A DNA stretch of 64,000 nucleotides, from assembly GCF_002943425.1 (NCBI RefSeq), contig NZ_PTRA01000001.1, positions 1,116,001 through 1,180,000 on the forward strand, read 5' to 3'. The DNA comes from Siphonobacter curvatus. Lineage in GTDB: Bacteria > Bacteroidota > Bacteroidia > Cytophagales > Spirosomataceae. Shown piece by piece: positions 7,483-17,394 of the stretch. The position numbers were made by a program, and so were the translations under genes. Position 1 is the stretch's first letter, and every line of letters begins with the position of its first letter. A model generated the notes under the pieces. The model ran no database searches. It had not been told where the DNA came from and saw nothing but the letters and a program-made list of their open reading frames with translations.

Positions 7483-8913
7483 ATGCAGTTTTCTTACGAT
7501 GACTACCAGACCGAAGGTTTCTACGATGAAATGTTCGACGCCCAAGGGAATGTGCGGCTAGGGTACGACGCCTTCAAACAACGCAGTGAACAGCTCAGTA
7601 TGGAAGAAATGACGCGTCGTCATCAGGCCGCTGAGCGGGCTCTGATGGCGATGGGCATTACATTCAACGTATACTCCGAAAATGAAGGAACCGAGCGGAT
7701 TATGCCGGTGGACATCATTCCCCGGATCATTCCGAGTAAGGATTGGAATAAGCTCGAAAAAGGCCTTATTCAGCGGATCAAGGCGATCAATCTGTTTATC
7801 GACGACGTCTATAATGAGCAACGAATCCTGAATGATGGCGTAGTACCCCGGGATTTGATTGAATCCTCCAAGAGCTTTCTTAAAGCCTGTATTGGACTAA
7901 AACCACCCAAAGGGATTTGGTGCCACATCACGGGTACCGATCTTATTAAAGGGGACGATGGCGAGTACATGGTGCTGGAAGACAATCTTCGCTGCCCCTC
8001 GGGGGTATCGTACATGCTCGAAAACCGGGAATTACTTAAGCAGACCTTCCCGGAAGTATTTGCCCGTACCGATGTGCGGCCTGTATCCGATTACCCCAGC
8101 CGTTTGTTGCAGATGCTGCAGCATATTTCCGGTCGTCCCGATCCGACCGTATGCGTTCTGACGCCCGGTATTTACAATTCGGCGTACTTCGAACATTCGT
8201 ACTTGGCCCAGCAAATGGGGGTAGAGCTGGTGGATGCCCGCGATCTGGTCGTACACGATGGGTACGTGAAAATGCGGACGACCAAGGGCTTTCAGGTGGT
8301 CGATGTCATTTATCGCCGCATCGATGATACCTTCCTGGACCCTCACGCGTTCAATCCGGATTCGCTGATTGGCATTCCAGGTATTTTCGATGTGTACAAG
8401 AAAGGTCGCGTAGCCCTGGCCAATGCCCCGGGTACGGGCGTGGCCGACGATAAAGTGATTTACGCCTACGTACCCCGGATCATCAAGTATTATCTCGATG
8501 AAGAGCCCATTATTCCGAACGTGCGTACCTACATCTGCCGGGAGGAAGAAGACCGCAAGTATGTGCTGGAAAACATTGAGCAACTCGTGGTGAAAGAAGC
8601 CAACGAAGCGGGTGGATATGGAATGCTGATCGGGCCCAAGGCGACGAAGGAGGAACACGAACTGTTCCGGCAGAAAATTCTGGCCAATCCGCGTAATTAC
8701 ATTGCCCAGCCCACCATTTCGCTTTCGCGGGTACCTTGTTTGATCGAGGGAGCCATTGAGGGTCGCCACGTCGATTTACGCCCGTACATTCTTTATGGCG
8801 ACGAAATCAATGTCATTCCCGGTGGACTGACGCGAGTCGCTCTTAATAAAGGGTCGCTGGTGGTAAATTCCTCGCAGGGAGGCGGCAGTAAGGATACGTG
8901 GGTGATGTGGTAA
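7483..8913 (+). CDS. circularly permuted type 2 ATP-grasp protein
   Basis: This 476-residue protein belongs to the family formerly split into DUF404 and DUF407. Members are ATP-grasp ligases of unknown substrate that probably form amide bonds on peptides. Seen directly are the N-terminal FYDEMFDAQGNVRLGYD block, DNLRCPSGVSYMLENR near residue 167, a Gly-rich VVKEANEAGGYGML segment near residue 370, and the C-terminal DLRPYILYGD...PGGLTRVAL region. The length is normal for the family. In many bacteria it is followed by an alpha-E domain protein and a transglutaminase-like protease; here 670 non-coding bases follow, so those partners are not adjacent. Confidence 0.85.
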   Translation: MQFSYDDYQTEGFYDEMFDAQGNVRLGYDAFKQRSEQLSMEEMTRRHQAAERALMAMGITFNVYSENEGTERIMPVDIIPRIIPSKDWNKLEKGLIQRIKAINLFIDDVYNEQRILNDGVVPRDLIESSKSFLKACIGLKPPKGIWCHITGTDLIKGDDGEYMVLEDNLRCPSGVSYMLENRELLKQTFPEVFARTDVRPVSDYPSRLLQMLQHISGRPDPTVCVLTPGIYNSAYFEHSYLAQQMGVELVDARDLVVHDGYVKMRTTKGFQVVDVIYRRIDDTFLDPHAFNPDSLIGIPGIFDVYKKGRVALANAPGTGVADDKVIYAYVPRIIKYYLDEEPIIPNVRTYICREEEDRKYVLENIEQLVVKEANEAGGYGMLIGPKATKEEHELFRQKILANPRNYIAQPTISLSRVPCLIEGAIEGRHVDLRPYILYGDEINVIPGGLTRVALNKGSLVVNSSQGGGSKDTWVMW

Positions 8914-9586
8914 CACAATTATAAGTACGATTCAATAGTTCTAACAAAAAGATTCACGGGTCATAGAATTTGGATGAATCCATCACTTGCTTCCCGTAAA
9001 AAGGTATAATTTTTGTTTCGAATGTTACTGCCACCGTAGTTTTCCATTTAAAACTGCGGTGGCAGTGACGTTTAATAACCCTAGTGTAAAACCTTCACAG
9101 ACCTGAGCCAACCGTTCGGCAAAAGCTTTGTATTAGTCCGGGAACTGCTTCCCGTTTACTTTAGTTGAGTAGGCAAACAAGGAAAGATGATTCAGTCGAT
9201 ATACAGGGGGCATCCGCAAAAACTCAATGTATGTTAGGCTGGCAGGCTCTTTTTACACTTTTGTGGAGTCAGCTTTTATGAGTTAATTTACTGGTAGATA
9301 CAAAAGCGTTTGTGCCGCCCACATAAACATGTCTATAATTACTTCTATACTTCATCGGATTACATGGCCTGTTTTACGGGTGAATGTTTCTTCTCTGCCA
9401 ATTCCCGTTTTTGAACAAGTACTCGAAGAAATGTTCTTGCTAGCAATGGGTTCGTTTCGTAGTTTTTGGATGGTTCTGATTCGTGTGTATTCGGGCAAAA
9501 GCCTAAATGAATCTACGTCTAACGTATCGTTCTGTTTGTTGCCTATCCGGTAGCGTATCATTTACCACACCATTGATTAGACTCAG
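8914..9586. other. long intergenic region with one large hairpin
   Basis: I see no convincing gene in these 670 bases; short open frames at 9329-9553 (plus) and 9352-9561 (minus) overlap and look like no known protein. The region contains the long hairpin listed at 9021-9072. The right-hand part presumably holds the promoter of the histidine kinase gene, but I found no exact TAnnTTTG box there. Confidence 0.5.
9021..9072. repeat. long inverted repeat, possible terminator or structured RNA
   Basis: Arms 9027-9043 and 9050-9066 (ACTGCCACCG and CGGTGGCAGT at the base) are complementary over 17 positions with one G-T pair and a six-base loop. Further wobble and Watson-Crick pairs extend the stem outwards to about 9021/9072. 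There is no T-run, so it is not a typical intrinsic terminator. Confidence 0.5.
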
Positions 9587-12172
9587 ATGCGGTTGAAATT
9601 CTGGATATTGTTGATGTTGGGCGGAGGAATTCTGATTGAAATATTGATTGGTATTAACGGGCATCGTACCATCCGGCGGCTCGTCATTACCAACAATTGG
9701 ATTACGCATACCCACGTCATTCTGGAAAAAGCCGAGCAAATTGATACGCGTTTAACGCACATTGATAATGACTTACGAGGACATATCCTAAGTGGAAATC
9801 CATATTTTTTGGCCGATTTTAACCGGAATGCCCGGGAGCTAATTGATCAGTCCAAAGACCTCAATGACTTCGCCAAAACCGCCGATCAGCAACGAAGAAT
9901 CCGGGAATTAAATCGAAAATTAGAGCATAAACTGATGCTGGGCCGGAAACTCTTTATTCAGGCCCAGATCGAAAACGGAACGACCCGACTGGATTCCGGT
10001 CGTATTTACCTCGATCAGACCTACGAGATCCGGAGCCTGCTGGTTCAGATTCAGGAGGATGAACAGACTTCACTGGCCCACCGGGTAGGGGAAAGTGAAC
10101 GTTCGGCCAATGAAGCCCTGCTTAGTATCATCATCGGTACGCTGGTGGCCGTAGTAATTATTCTCGGAGCGGTTTATCTGCTCATTCGACTGCTGCAAAG
10201 CCGTACAAGTCTGAATCTGGAATTACAAGCTAATGAAAAACGGCTACGCGAAATTCTGGATGCCGTTCCGGCAGCGGTAGCCGTATATGATGAACAGGGA
10301 AAGGTCTATTACACCAATCGGGTAACGCGTACGTTACTGAAACAATACGCATCATTCCAATCGTATGACGACCTGTTTAAGAGTTTACCCGTTTACCAGT
10401 TCCCAACTGGAATACCCTATCCCTTCGAAAAAAGGCCTTATTTGAAAGCCCGTAGAGGACAAGCCGCTCAGATTGATGATTTGGAGCTTCGGATTGGTGA
10501 TGAGCGTACGTTGTTACTAAGTTCGGCGGTGCCCATTTTTGATCTCGAACAGAATCTGCAATACGTAGTTTCCAGTTACGTCGATATTACCGATCGCTTG
10601 TTGTCGCACTCTCGTTTGAACGAAGCGAAAGAGATGGCTGAAAAAGCGGCCCTAATGAAGGAGAACTTCCTGGCTAACATGAGCCACGAAATCCGTACGC
10701 CGCTCAACTCCATCATCGGCTTTACGAACCTGCTGGAAACCACGCCGCTGACGGCTGAGCAAAACGAGTATTTGAAAGCGGTCAATACAGCCAGCCGTAA
10801 TCTGCTTACTATCGTTAATGATATTCTGGACATTTCGAAAATTGAAGCAGGCATGCTGCAATTCGAAAAAATTCCGTTTAGTATCATTTCGCTGGTACAA
10901 TCAATCAAGATCATGTTGCAACCGGCTGCTTATGACAAGCAGCTCGAACTCGACGTACAGCTTGATCAGAAGCTCCCACCGGTTGTACTGGGTGATCCGA
11001 CGCGGTTAACCCAAATTCTGCTGAACTTAGCTTCCAATGCTATCAAATTCACGGAAAAAGGTCGCATTGAAATCACGATTCGCTGTAAACAAATCGAGGA
11101 CCAGCAAGTGTGGGTAGCCTTATCGGTGAAAGACTCGGGCATTGGCATCGCCGCAGACGTATTGCCGCATATTTTCGAACGGTTCCGTCAGGAAAGCTCG
11201 TTTACCACGCGGCAATACGGCGGTTCCGGGCTGGGACTTAATATTGTTAACTCGTTGGTAGATATGCAGGGCGGTCGTATTGAAGTGGAGAGTACACCGG
11301 GCCTGGGCTCACTCTTTACGGTTGAAATTCCCTACGAAATTGCCGAACCTACCTCGCTGGAAGATTTTGGTTCCTACCACTCCACGCCGTACGAAGGACT
11401 GAGAAAAATCTCCGTGTTGGTAGTCGAGGATAACCCCATGAATCAGAAACTGGCAACGGCCGTACTCGGACGCATGGGCTATTCAGCCGAAATCGCTGAG
11501 AACGGTGTAAAAGCGTTGAAAAAGCTTCGGGAAAAAAGCTACGATTTGATTCTGATGGATATTCAAATGCCCGAAATGGACGGGTACGAAACGACGCGGC
11601 AGATTCGCAACGTGTTGCATATAGAAGTACCGATTGTAGCCATGACGGCTCACGCCCTGGTAGGTGAACGCGAACACTGTCTAAAGGTGGGTATGAATGA
11701 TTTTATCTCCAAACCCTTTCAAATGAGTGACTTGTATAAAGTGGTTCGCAAGCAATTACAGGTACAAACGCCCGCCTTTGTCCCCGCCACTACTGAAATG
11801 AACAGCCCAATGAATACGATGAAAATAAATCTGGATTACCTGCACGAAGTAACGGGTGGCGATCATGAATCGATGGCCGATTTATTGGCAGTTTTCCTCG
11901 AAGAAACGCCCGTACAACTAAAACGAATGAGTGAAGCTCTACAACAGCAGGATATTGTTGAGGTAGGAAAAATTGCCCACGCTCTTAAGTCGCCCGTACA
12001 AATGATTGGAGCGGTGGAAGTAGTACCCGCCTTCATTAAATTACAGGAACTGGCTGCAAAAAACGGTGATTTATTTACCGTACAAAGCATCGTTAAAGAC
12101 GTCATTCAACGAATGGAAACGCTGCTGCCCATGGTTGAAGAAGCTCGAAAAGAGTTTTTGCCAACGGTGTAA
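9587..12172 (+). CDS. hybrid sensor histidine kinase with receiver and HPt domains
   Basis: The 861-residue protein carries a whole phosphorelay in one chain. Order: transmembrane helix at 5-22, a CHASE3-like periplasmic helical sensor at about 30-170, a second helix at 178-203, a PAS domain at 215-340, and a HisKA domain with phospho-acceptor His367 in NMSHEIRTP. HATPase_c follows, with N box N484, DSGIG at 517-521 and the GGSGLGL lid near 545. A receiver domain has phospho-acceptor Asp658 and Lys709. The C-terminal HPt domain has His798 in IAHALKS. A separate response regulator with a DNA-binding output should receive the phosphate, but none is adjacent. The ligand is unknown. Confidence 0.92.
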   Translation: MRLKFWILLMLGGGILIEILIGINGHRTIRRLVITNNWITHTHVILEKAEQIDTRLTHIDNDLRGHILSGNPYFLADFNRNARELIDQSKDLNDFAKTADQQRRIRELNRKLEHKLMLGRKLFIQAQIENGTTRLDSGRIYLDQTYEIRSLLVQIQEDEQTSLAHRVGESERSANEALLSIIIGTLVAVVIILGAVYLLIRLLQSRTSLNLELQANEKRLREILDAVPAAVAVYDEQGKVYYTNRVTRTLLKQYASFQSYDDLFKSLPVYQFPTGIPYPFEKRPYLKARRGQAAQIDDLELRIGDERTLLLSSAVPIFDLEQNLQYVVSSYVDITDRLLSHSRLNEAKEMAEKAALMKENFLANMSHEIRTPLNSIIGFTNLLETTPLTAEQNEYLKAVNTASRNLLTIVNDILDISKIEAGMLQFEKIPFSIISLVQSIKIMLQPAAYDKQLELDVQLDQKLPPVVLGDPTRLTQILLNLASNAIKFTEKGRIEITIRCKQIEDQQVWVALSVKDSGIGIAADVLPHIFERFRQESSFTTRQYGGSGLGLNIVNSLVDMQGGRIEVESTPGLGSLFTVEIPYEIAEPTSLEDFGSYHSTPYEGLRKISVLVVEDNPMNQKLATAVLGRMGYSAEIAENGVKALKKLREKSYDLILMDIQMPEMDGYETTRQIRNVLHIEVPIVAMTAHALVGEREHCLKVGMNDFISKPFQMSDLYKVVRKQLQVQTPAFVPATTEMNSPMNTMKINLDYLHEVTGGDHESMADLLAVFLEETPVQLKRMSEALQQQDIVEVGKIAHALKSPVQMIGAVEVVPAFIKLQELAAKNGDLFTVQSIVKDVIQRMETLLPMVEEARKEFLPTV

Positions 12173-12661
12173 TCAGTATAAAGAATAAAATTTTCGTAGG
12201 AAGGAAAATGAGCTAGACGTGGGCTATTGATCTACGTATTTCTCCAAGAACACCAGTACCACTTCGGGTTTCTATGCCACCGAATGTGGTACTGGTACCT
12301 CGTACGAAGTCTTCAAAAGCTGGCCTATGAGCATGCTCACCGAAGTGGGTTGGGGCAAGCTTGCTATGTTTAAGCAAAAAGCGGACTGGCGTATTCGTAG
12401 CGGCTTTGTGCTTATAGGAATGGGTTTGCCGGCTGGCTACAAAATGCCACCTTGGTTTGGATTTTGGTCTTTTTGCTGATGAGAGCTCAATGGCCTGACT
12501 CGTTAGGGTAAGACATACGGCAGCGGCCTGTGCTAGAGCGTCGATACGACCCTTTGATGAATCACTTCTTTGATGAGCATCAACACGGGTGGCGGAAAAG
12601 TGCAAAAAGTGTACGTTCCTGAATCGGTACAATCCCACAATTAATCCCTAGGTTCGCAGGT
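12173..12661. other. non-coding region between the kinase and thiolase genes
   Basis: About 490 bases separate the kinase from the thiolase gene. An open frame at 12213-12638 (minus, 141 codons) has low-complexity, unfamiliar content and no family resemblance, and I do not call it a gene. The plus strand has a shorter open frame (about 12264-12478) rich in Trp, Gly and Met that might be a relic. The clearest structure is the inverted repeat at 12252-12296. Confidence 0.4.
12252..12296. repeat. inverted repeat forming a long hairpin
   Basis: ACCAGTACCAC (12252-12262) is the exact reverse complement of GTGGTACTGGT (12286-12296). Inside it TTCGG and CCGAA also pair across a one-base bulge, leaving a loop of about 12 bases. 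No T-run follows. Confidence 0.55.
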
Positions 12662-13780
12662 ATGTTACAAGCGTACATCGTGGATGGATTACGGCTTCCC
12701 ACGGGGAAAGCCCAGGGCTACTACAAAAATGTACTCCCTGAGCAACTCATGGCTGAGGTATTGCGGGACTTTCGACGCAGGTATTCCGACTTGGTTTTTG
12801 ATGAACTGATCGTTGGAAATGCCCTTGGTACGGGAGGCAACATGGCCCGCTATGCCTTACTGGAAGCCGGTTTTTCACCCGCTATTCCAGCTACGACCCT
12901 TGATCTGCAATGTGGAGCAGGCTTACGGGCTCTGGTAGCAGCCGAAGCTCAATTGAAAAGTGGGATGGCTCAGAGTATACTGGCGGGCGGAATGGAAAGC
13001 AATAGCCTGGCTCCCCGGCGACAGTATCAGCCCCGCGACCCCCGGTACATCGACGCTGAGACCTTCTATACGCAGGCCACGTTTGCTCCGGCCTCGTATG
13101 GGGAAGCCAGCCTAAGGCAGGCGGCCCAAACGGTGGCAGAAACCTACGAACTTTCCAAAGAAGAACTGATGCGTTGGACCGTGCGAAGCCATCAGAAAGC
13201 GGAGCAGGCCATCGAAATTTTAAGAGAAATTCGAGTCCCTTACGGGGCTATTATGGAAGATCAGCCGCTACGAAAATCCTTTTCGTACGACAGTCTGGTC
13301 CGTACCCAATCCTCGCAATTAATCGACCATACCAATACCGCTCACCTGCACGACGGAGCCGCGGGTATTTTACTGGTAAATGATACCTTACGGGCTGAGT
13401 ATGAGCCCCGATTCAGACTGGTTGCCTCGGCTATGGCCGGGGGCTTACCTACGCTGGCTCCGGCGGGTGTCATCTGGGCAACGGAAAAGTTACTGCGACA
13501 AACGAGCCTATCCATTCAGGATATTGACCTGTTTGAAATCAACGAATCCTTTGCGGTCAAACCACTGGCCTTCCTCAAGCACTGGAGGATTTCTGAAGAA
13601 AAAGTAAATATATTTGGCGGAAATTTGGCGTACGGACATCCCTTTGGGGCTTCCGGAGTGATTAATACCATTCACCTAATGCGAGCCCTGGCCCACACCG
13701 GGCAAAGGCTCGGCCTGGTAACGGTCGGCGTCGCGGGTGGTTTGGGTATCGCCCTTTTGATTGAACATCTGAATTCGTGA
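12662..13780 (+). CDS. thiolase-superfamily protein lacking the second catalytic cysteine
   Basis: Thiolases join or cleave acyl-CoA thioesters. The 372-residue product has the fold markers: nucleophile Cys84 in TTLDLQCGAGLRAL, NESFAV near 294 (family NEAFA), and His326 in GGNLAYGHPFGASG. The C-terminal C-x-G-G-G motif that supplies the second active-site Cys is changed: the segment reads TVGVAGGLG, with Gly356 at the Cys position. The protein may thus be a specialised thiolase, perhaps with a decarboxylating or acyl-transferring role. Its stop codon overlaps the start of the AMP-ligase gene (GTGA), so the two are made together and probably act on the same acyl group. Not assignable to fatty-acid oxidation on this evidence. 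Confidence 0.75.
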   Translation: MLQAYIVDGLRLPTGKAQGYYKNVLPEQLMAEVLRDFRRRYSDLVFDELIVGNALGTGGNMARYALLEAGFSPAIPATTLDLQCGAGLRALVAAEAQLKSGMAQSILAGGMESNSLAPRRQYQPRDPRYIDAETFYTQATFAPASYGEASLRQAAQTVAETYELSKEELMRWTVRSHQKAEQAIEILREIRVPYGAIMEDQPLRKSFSYDSLVRTQSSQLIDHTNTAHLHDGAAGILLVNDTLRAEYEPRFRLVASAMAGGLPTLAPAGVIWATEKLLRQTSLSIQDIDLFEINESFAVKPLAFLKHWRISEEKVNIFGGNLAYGHPFGASGVINTIHLMRALAHTGQRLGLVTVGVAGGLGIALLIEHLNS

Positions 13781-15135
13781 TTCTCCAGAAAATTCTTCAT
13801 ACGGCCGGAAAATTTCCGGATAAAACGGCACTACAATACGGTCGCCGGAGCTACACGTATGCCGAACTAATCACGGAGATTCAGACGCGGGCGGGAGCGT
13901 ACCAAGCCGGCATTTCGCAAGCAACGGTTATCCTGGCTCAGACCGAGGCTCTGGAAAACCTGCTTGATCTGCTGGCCTGCATGGCCTTGAAAAAGGCCGT
14001 ATTGTTTGCCTCTTCGCAACTCACGAGTGATCAGATTGAAGGCTTACGGCAACGCGAAAAGGCCTATTTGTTGGAGCAGACCTGGCCGAAATCTGAGGAA
14101 AGCATACGAGCGGAAATTCAGCCGACTACGCTTACTGATCGATTTCTGGGTGTACTCACGTCCGGGACCGAATCCGTACCCAAAGTAATCTGGAAAGATT
14201 ATCAGAGCTGGGTAACGGCCTTTCCGCACCAAAGTGATGTATTCGGTATTACAGCGGATGATCGACTACTGGTACTGGATGCTCTGAGTTATTCGGCGAA
14301 TCTCAACAGCGTATTGCACCTGCTCTGGCAGGGCGGAACCATCGTACTGACTTCGCTGAAATCAGCGGGGAGCTGGGTGCAGCAAATGCAGGACGAGCGA
14401 ATCACGTCGGTATTCATGGTGCCTTCGCACTACCGTTTGTGGGCACGCTCGGGCGTATCGCTGCCGCTGCTTCGCTCGCTGGTGAGTGCGGGGGAAAAAC
14501 TGGAAAAGTCGCTGGCAGAAACGCTGCTTCAGGTCAGTCCGCAGGCCCTGCTGACTGAATATTACGGAGCGGCGGAGCTAGGGCACATTAGTTATCAGCA
14601 AAACGAAGAAATACTTCAACACCAGTTTTCCGTAGGGAAGGCTTTTCCGGGGGTACGTATCCACATTGTTGACCAACGCATCCGGGTTGAAAGTCCGTAC
14701 GTGTCACCCGATTACCGGGGAATCAATACGGTGTTTGACCTGGGGCTGATGGACGATGACCGGCTGGTACTGATGGGCCGGGCTGGACGGATGTTTAACC
14801 GTCGGGGACTAAACATCTTTGCCGAAGAAATTGAAAACCGGGCCAAGGAACTCCGCTTTGTTCAGGAAGTAGCCGTAGTAGGGCTGCTTCGTGAGGATCT
14901 TTCGCACGAAATTTATCTGGTTTTTTCGGCGACGTACCCGGGGCAGAACTCCGTTCCGTATACTCGTCAGCTCAAGGATCACCTCTTGCAGTCCCTGCCC
15001 CCGGCTAAACAACCCCGTCGTATCTTCGAATGGCGTAATCTTCCCCGAAAGGATCACGGGAAGATTGATTACCAAGCCATCGTACGCACCCTTGCCGACG
15101 AAGATTCTCCCGAAATTCTTGCCTTACCGGCTTAA
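13777..15135 (+). CDS. AMP-dependent acyl-CoA synthetase / ligase
   Basis: The 452-residue adenylate-forming enzyme activates a carboxylic acid as acyl-AMP and probably transfers it to CoA. Motifs in order: degenerate P-loop LTSGTESVPKVIWK near residue 128 (family TSGSTGxPK), the EYYGAAELG core motif near 265, the GRAGRMFNRRGLNIFAEEIE hinge region near 340, and the C-terminal PRKDHGKIDY with the catalytic Lys. It is shorter than standard acetyl-CoA or long-chain synthetases. The GTG start lies inside the thiolase stop codon (GTGA overlap), which implies translational coupling. An acid-activating enzyme followed by condensation or cleavage by the thiolase is the simplest joint pathway; the substrate is unknown. 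Confidence 0.82.
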   Translation: MILQKILHTAGKFPDKTALQYGRRSYTYAELITEIQTRAGAYQAGISQATVILAQTEALENLLDLLACMALKKAVLFASSQLTSDQIEGLRQREKAYLLEQTWPKSEESIRAEIQPTTLTDRFLGVLTSGTESVPKVIWKDYQSWVTAFPHQSDVFGITADDRLLVLDALSYSANLNSVLHLLWQGGTIVLTSLKSAGSWVQQMQDERITSVFMVPSHYRLWARSGVSLPLLRSLVSAGEKLEKSLAETLLQVSPQALLTEYYGAAELGHISYQQNEEILQHQFSVGKAFPGVRIHIVDQRIRVESPYVSPDYRGINTVFDLGLMDDDRLVLMGRAGRMFNRRGLNIFAEEIENRAKELRFVQEVAVVGLLREDLSHEIYLVFSATYPGQNSVPYTRQLKDHLLQSLPPAKQPRRIFEWRNLPRKDHGKIDYQAIVRTLADEDSPEILALPA

Positions 15136-15276
15136 GGCCGGCTATCGCTCCGTTGTCTGGTTCAAGCCGACTATGGACTCTCTTTCTTCTTTTTTTATTC
15201 AACCTTCGTCCGTGAGGTAGGGTTCGCCATGGCTGGTTGAAATTCATCCCATACCACTACACGTGCGGAGAAGCTA

Positions 15277-17202
15277 ATGTATTGCATGAAACGTATATTT
15301 ATAGGCGTTACTTTTTTGATTCCTTTTCTTTCCCAGGCTCAGGATAGTACGAAAACTGTTGGTTTATCCGAAGTAACGGTCACAGCCAATTTACAGTCAA
15401 CCGAAATTCGCAAAACTGCCCGTAACGTCACCGTCATTACGGCTCAGGATATTGAAAAAGCTCCGGTGAAGACACTCGATGGTATTTTGCAGTACGCTCT
15501 TAATGTGGACGTACGTTCCCGGGCTCCGCTGGGCGTACAGGCCGATGTCAGTATTCGCGGGGGAAATTTTGATCAGACGCTGATTCTGGTCGACGGCATC
15601 AAGATGAACGACCCGCAAACGGGCCACCATTCGCTGAATTTGCCTTTTCCCTTATCTACGATTGAGAAAATTGAGATTTTGCAGGGCGGAGCTTCGCGGG
15701 TATTCGGGCCCAGTGCGTTCTCGGGCGTAATCAATATTATCACGAAGAAAAACCAGCCAAGCCAGGTCAATGTGGGACTGGCCGGGGGAGAATATGGATT
15801 ATATCAGCTGAATACGTCGGTGGGATTAACTACCGAAAAGCAATCCACGCTGGTGGCCGCTGAGAAAATCCACAGTGACGGATATGCTCACAATACCGCT
15901 TTCGATCGCCACAACCTGTACGGACGGACCGCCTTGTCGCTGAACAAAACAACGCTGGCCCTGCAGGGGGGCTTTATGGATAATCAGTTTGGAGCCTCCA
16001 ACTTTTATCATCCCAAGTTTTACAACCAGTATGAACAGGTTAAGCAGTATTTCGTAGTCGCCCAGGCTGACCGGCAGCTCACTCGCCAGTGGTACTCGAA
16101 TCTGACTGGTTCGTGGCGGCGGCATTTTGATTTGTATGACTTCGATAACTATCGCGAAACCAAGCCCGCTTCGGTAAACTTCCACCAAACCAATGTATAC
16201 AATATCGAATGGCGGAACCGATGGACCCACGCCTGGGGCACTACGTCCTTCGGAGCCGAATGGCGGCGGGAGAGTATCATCAGTAATCGCTTGGGGGATG
16301 CTCTGGCTAAGCCCAAAGCCGTACCTGCTTTCTTTGGTCAGAAGTACACCTTCGGTAAAGATCGCGATAACGTGAATGTGTATCTGGAGCACCTTAAACG
16401 CTGGGAACGTCTGACCTTAGTAGCAGGTACGCTGTTTAACATCAACTCTCAGTTTGGTAACGAATGGTATCCGGGCGTCGATCTTTCTTATACCCTAACG
16501 GACCGCGTGAATGTATACGCCAGTGCCAACCGGGCGGTGCGTTACCCGACGTTTACGGAAATGTACCTGAATTCTTCCACGGTGATCGCCGACCCGAACG
16601 TACAACCTGAAAAAGCCTGGAGTTACGAAGTGGGTACCAAGCGTTTTACGGCTGTGGACCAGCTGACCCTTTCGGCGTTTTACCGGCAGAGCAGTACGGC
16701 CATCGATAAAATCAAACGCCCTGATCAGGCCGTGCCGCGGATTGAGAATATTCGTAATCTGAATACTTTCGGCGTGGAAGTGGCGTATACATTGCAGATT
16801 AGCCAGGTAGTGAACAAGCCTAATTATTGGCTGCAGCGACTGACCTTTAACTACGCGTACATCTCGGCAGATCAGAAGCAGCTCAACTTCCAGTCTTTTT
16901 ACACACTTAACTATTTGCGGCACAAGCTGAGCTTGGGTGCGAATGTTCGACTGGCTAAAAACCTTACGCTGGATGCCTGGTACACGCTCAAAAAACGCGA
17001 AGGCGACTATCAGTGGGATGCCAGTACGCCGCCGCAGCCCTACGCAACGATTCATCTGGTCGATACGCGATTGTCGTGGACGCAACCCAAGTTCCGGCTT
17101 TTTGCCGACGTAAATAACCTGATTAATCAGACGTATTACGAACATGGCTTTGTCCAGCAACCCGGTCGCTGGCTTACTGGCGGAATATCCTTGACCTTAT
17201 AA
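15277..17202 (+). CDS. TonB-dependent outer-membrane receptor
   Basis: This receptor imports a ligand across the outer membrane using TonB energy. The 641-residue protein has a signal peptide cleaved near SQAQDSTK and a TonB-box-like stretch (LSEVTVTA) just after it. The plug domain is at about 45-160 with VSIRGGNFDQTLILVDGIKM and GPSAFSGVINIITKK, and a 22-strand-type barrel ends GRWLTGGISLTL. Size and plug resemble cobalamin/siderophore (BtuB/CirA-like) receptors rather than SusC, with no carboxypeptidase-like N-terminal domain. The start could also be the Met three codons later; a GGAG stretch upstream fits the first one better. The ligand is unknown and no transport partner is adjacent. 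Confidence 0.88.
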   Translation: MYCMKRIFIGVTFLIPFLSQAQDSTKTVGLSEVTVTANLQSTEIRKTARNVTVITAQDIEKAPVKTLDGILQYALNVDVRSRAPLGVQADVSIRGGNFDQTLILVDGIKMNDPQTGHHSLNLPFPLSTIEKIEILQGGASRVFGPSAFSGVINIITKKNQPSQVNVGLAGGEYGLYQLNTSVGLTTEKQSTLVAAEKIHSDGYAHNTAFDRHNLYGRTALSLNKTTLALQGGFMDNQFGASNFYHPKFYNQYEQVKQYFVVAQADRQLTRQWYSNLTGSWRRHFDLYDFDNYRETKPASVNFHQTNVYNIEWRNRWTHAWGTTSFGAEWRRESIISNRLGDALAKPKAVPAFFGQKYTFGKDRDNVNVYLEHLKRWERLTLVAGTLFNINSQFGNEWYPGVDLSYTLTDRVNVYASANRAVRYPTFTEMYLNSSTVIADPNVQPEKAWSYEVGTKRFTAVDQLTLSAFYRQSSTAIDKIKRPDQAVPRIENIRNLNTFGVEVAYTLQISQVVNKPNYWLQRLTFNYAYISADQKQLNFQSFYTLNYLRHKLSLGANVRLAKNLTLDAWYTLKKREGDYQWDASTPPQPYATIHLVDTRLSWTQPKFRLFADVNNLINQTYYEHGFVQQPGRWLTGGISLTL

Positions 17203-17217
17203 AAAGGACCTTGAAGT

Positions 17218-17250
17218 AAAAGGCTGGTAGAGATACCAGCCTTTTTTTGG
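17218..17250 (+). terminator. intrinsic terminator of the TonB receptor gene
   Basis: AAAAGGCTGGTA (17218-17229) and TACCAGCCTTTT (17234-17245) form a 12-bp stem with a GAGA loop, followed by more T residues. Confidence 0.85.
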
Positions 17251-17332
17251 CGTTACGGCGACCGATGGTGAACATATAAAAACCGTTTGCTAAAAAAGAG
17301 AGACGATATAAAGTAAAAATTGTATACGTTTC

Positions 17333-17364
17333 TTGCTCGTTACGAGATAATTCCGCTATCTTTG
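17333..17364 (+). promoter_or_regulatory. predicted promoter of the XRE/S24 regulator
   Basis: TATCTTTG (17357-17364) is an exact TAnnTTTG -7 box. TTG at 17333-17335 lies 21 bases upstream. The start codon is at 17395, so the leader is about 24 bases. Confidence 0.6.
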
Positions 17365-17394
17365 TTCAAAAGGTGTACGAATTGACTAAAAAAA

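Noticed and set aside
8032-8769. 245-codon open frame on the minus strand inside the ATP-grasp gene
   Set aside because: Lies wholly within a well-supported gene on the other strand and matches nothing known; a shadow frame.
9329-9553. 74-codon plus-strand frame upstream of the histidine kinase
   Set aside because: Overlaps another frame on the opposite strand, has no recognisable domain and no promoter box.
12213-12638. 141-codon open frame on the minus strand
   Set aside because: Low-complexity content, no family resemblance, and it crosses the hairpin at 12252-12296; likely a chance frame.
16495-17160. 221-codon open frame on the minus strand inside the TonB receptor gene
   Set aside because: Antisense shadow; the plus-strand receptor has a full set of motifs.
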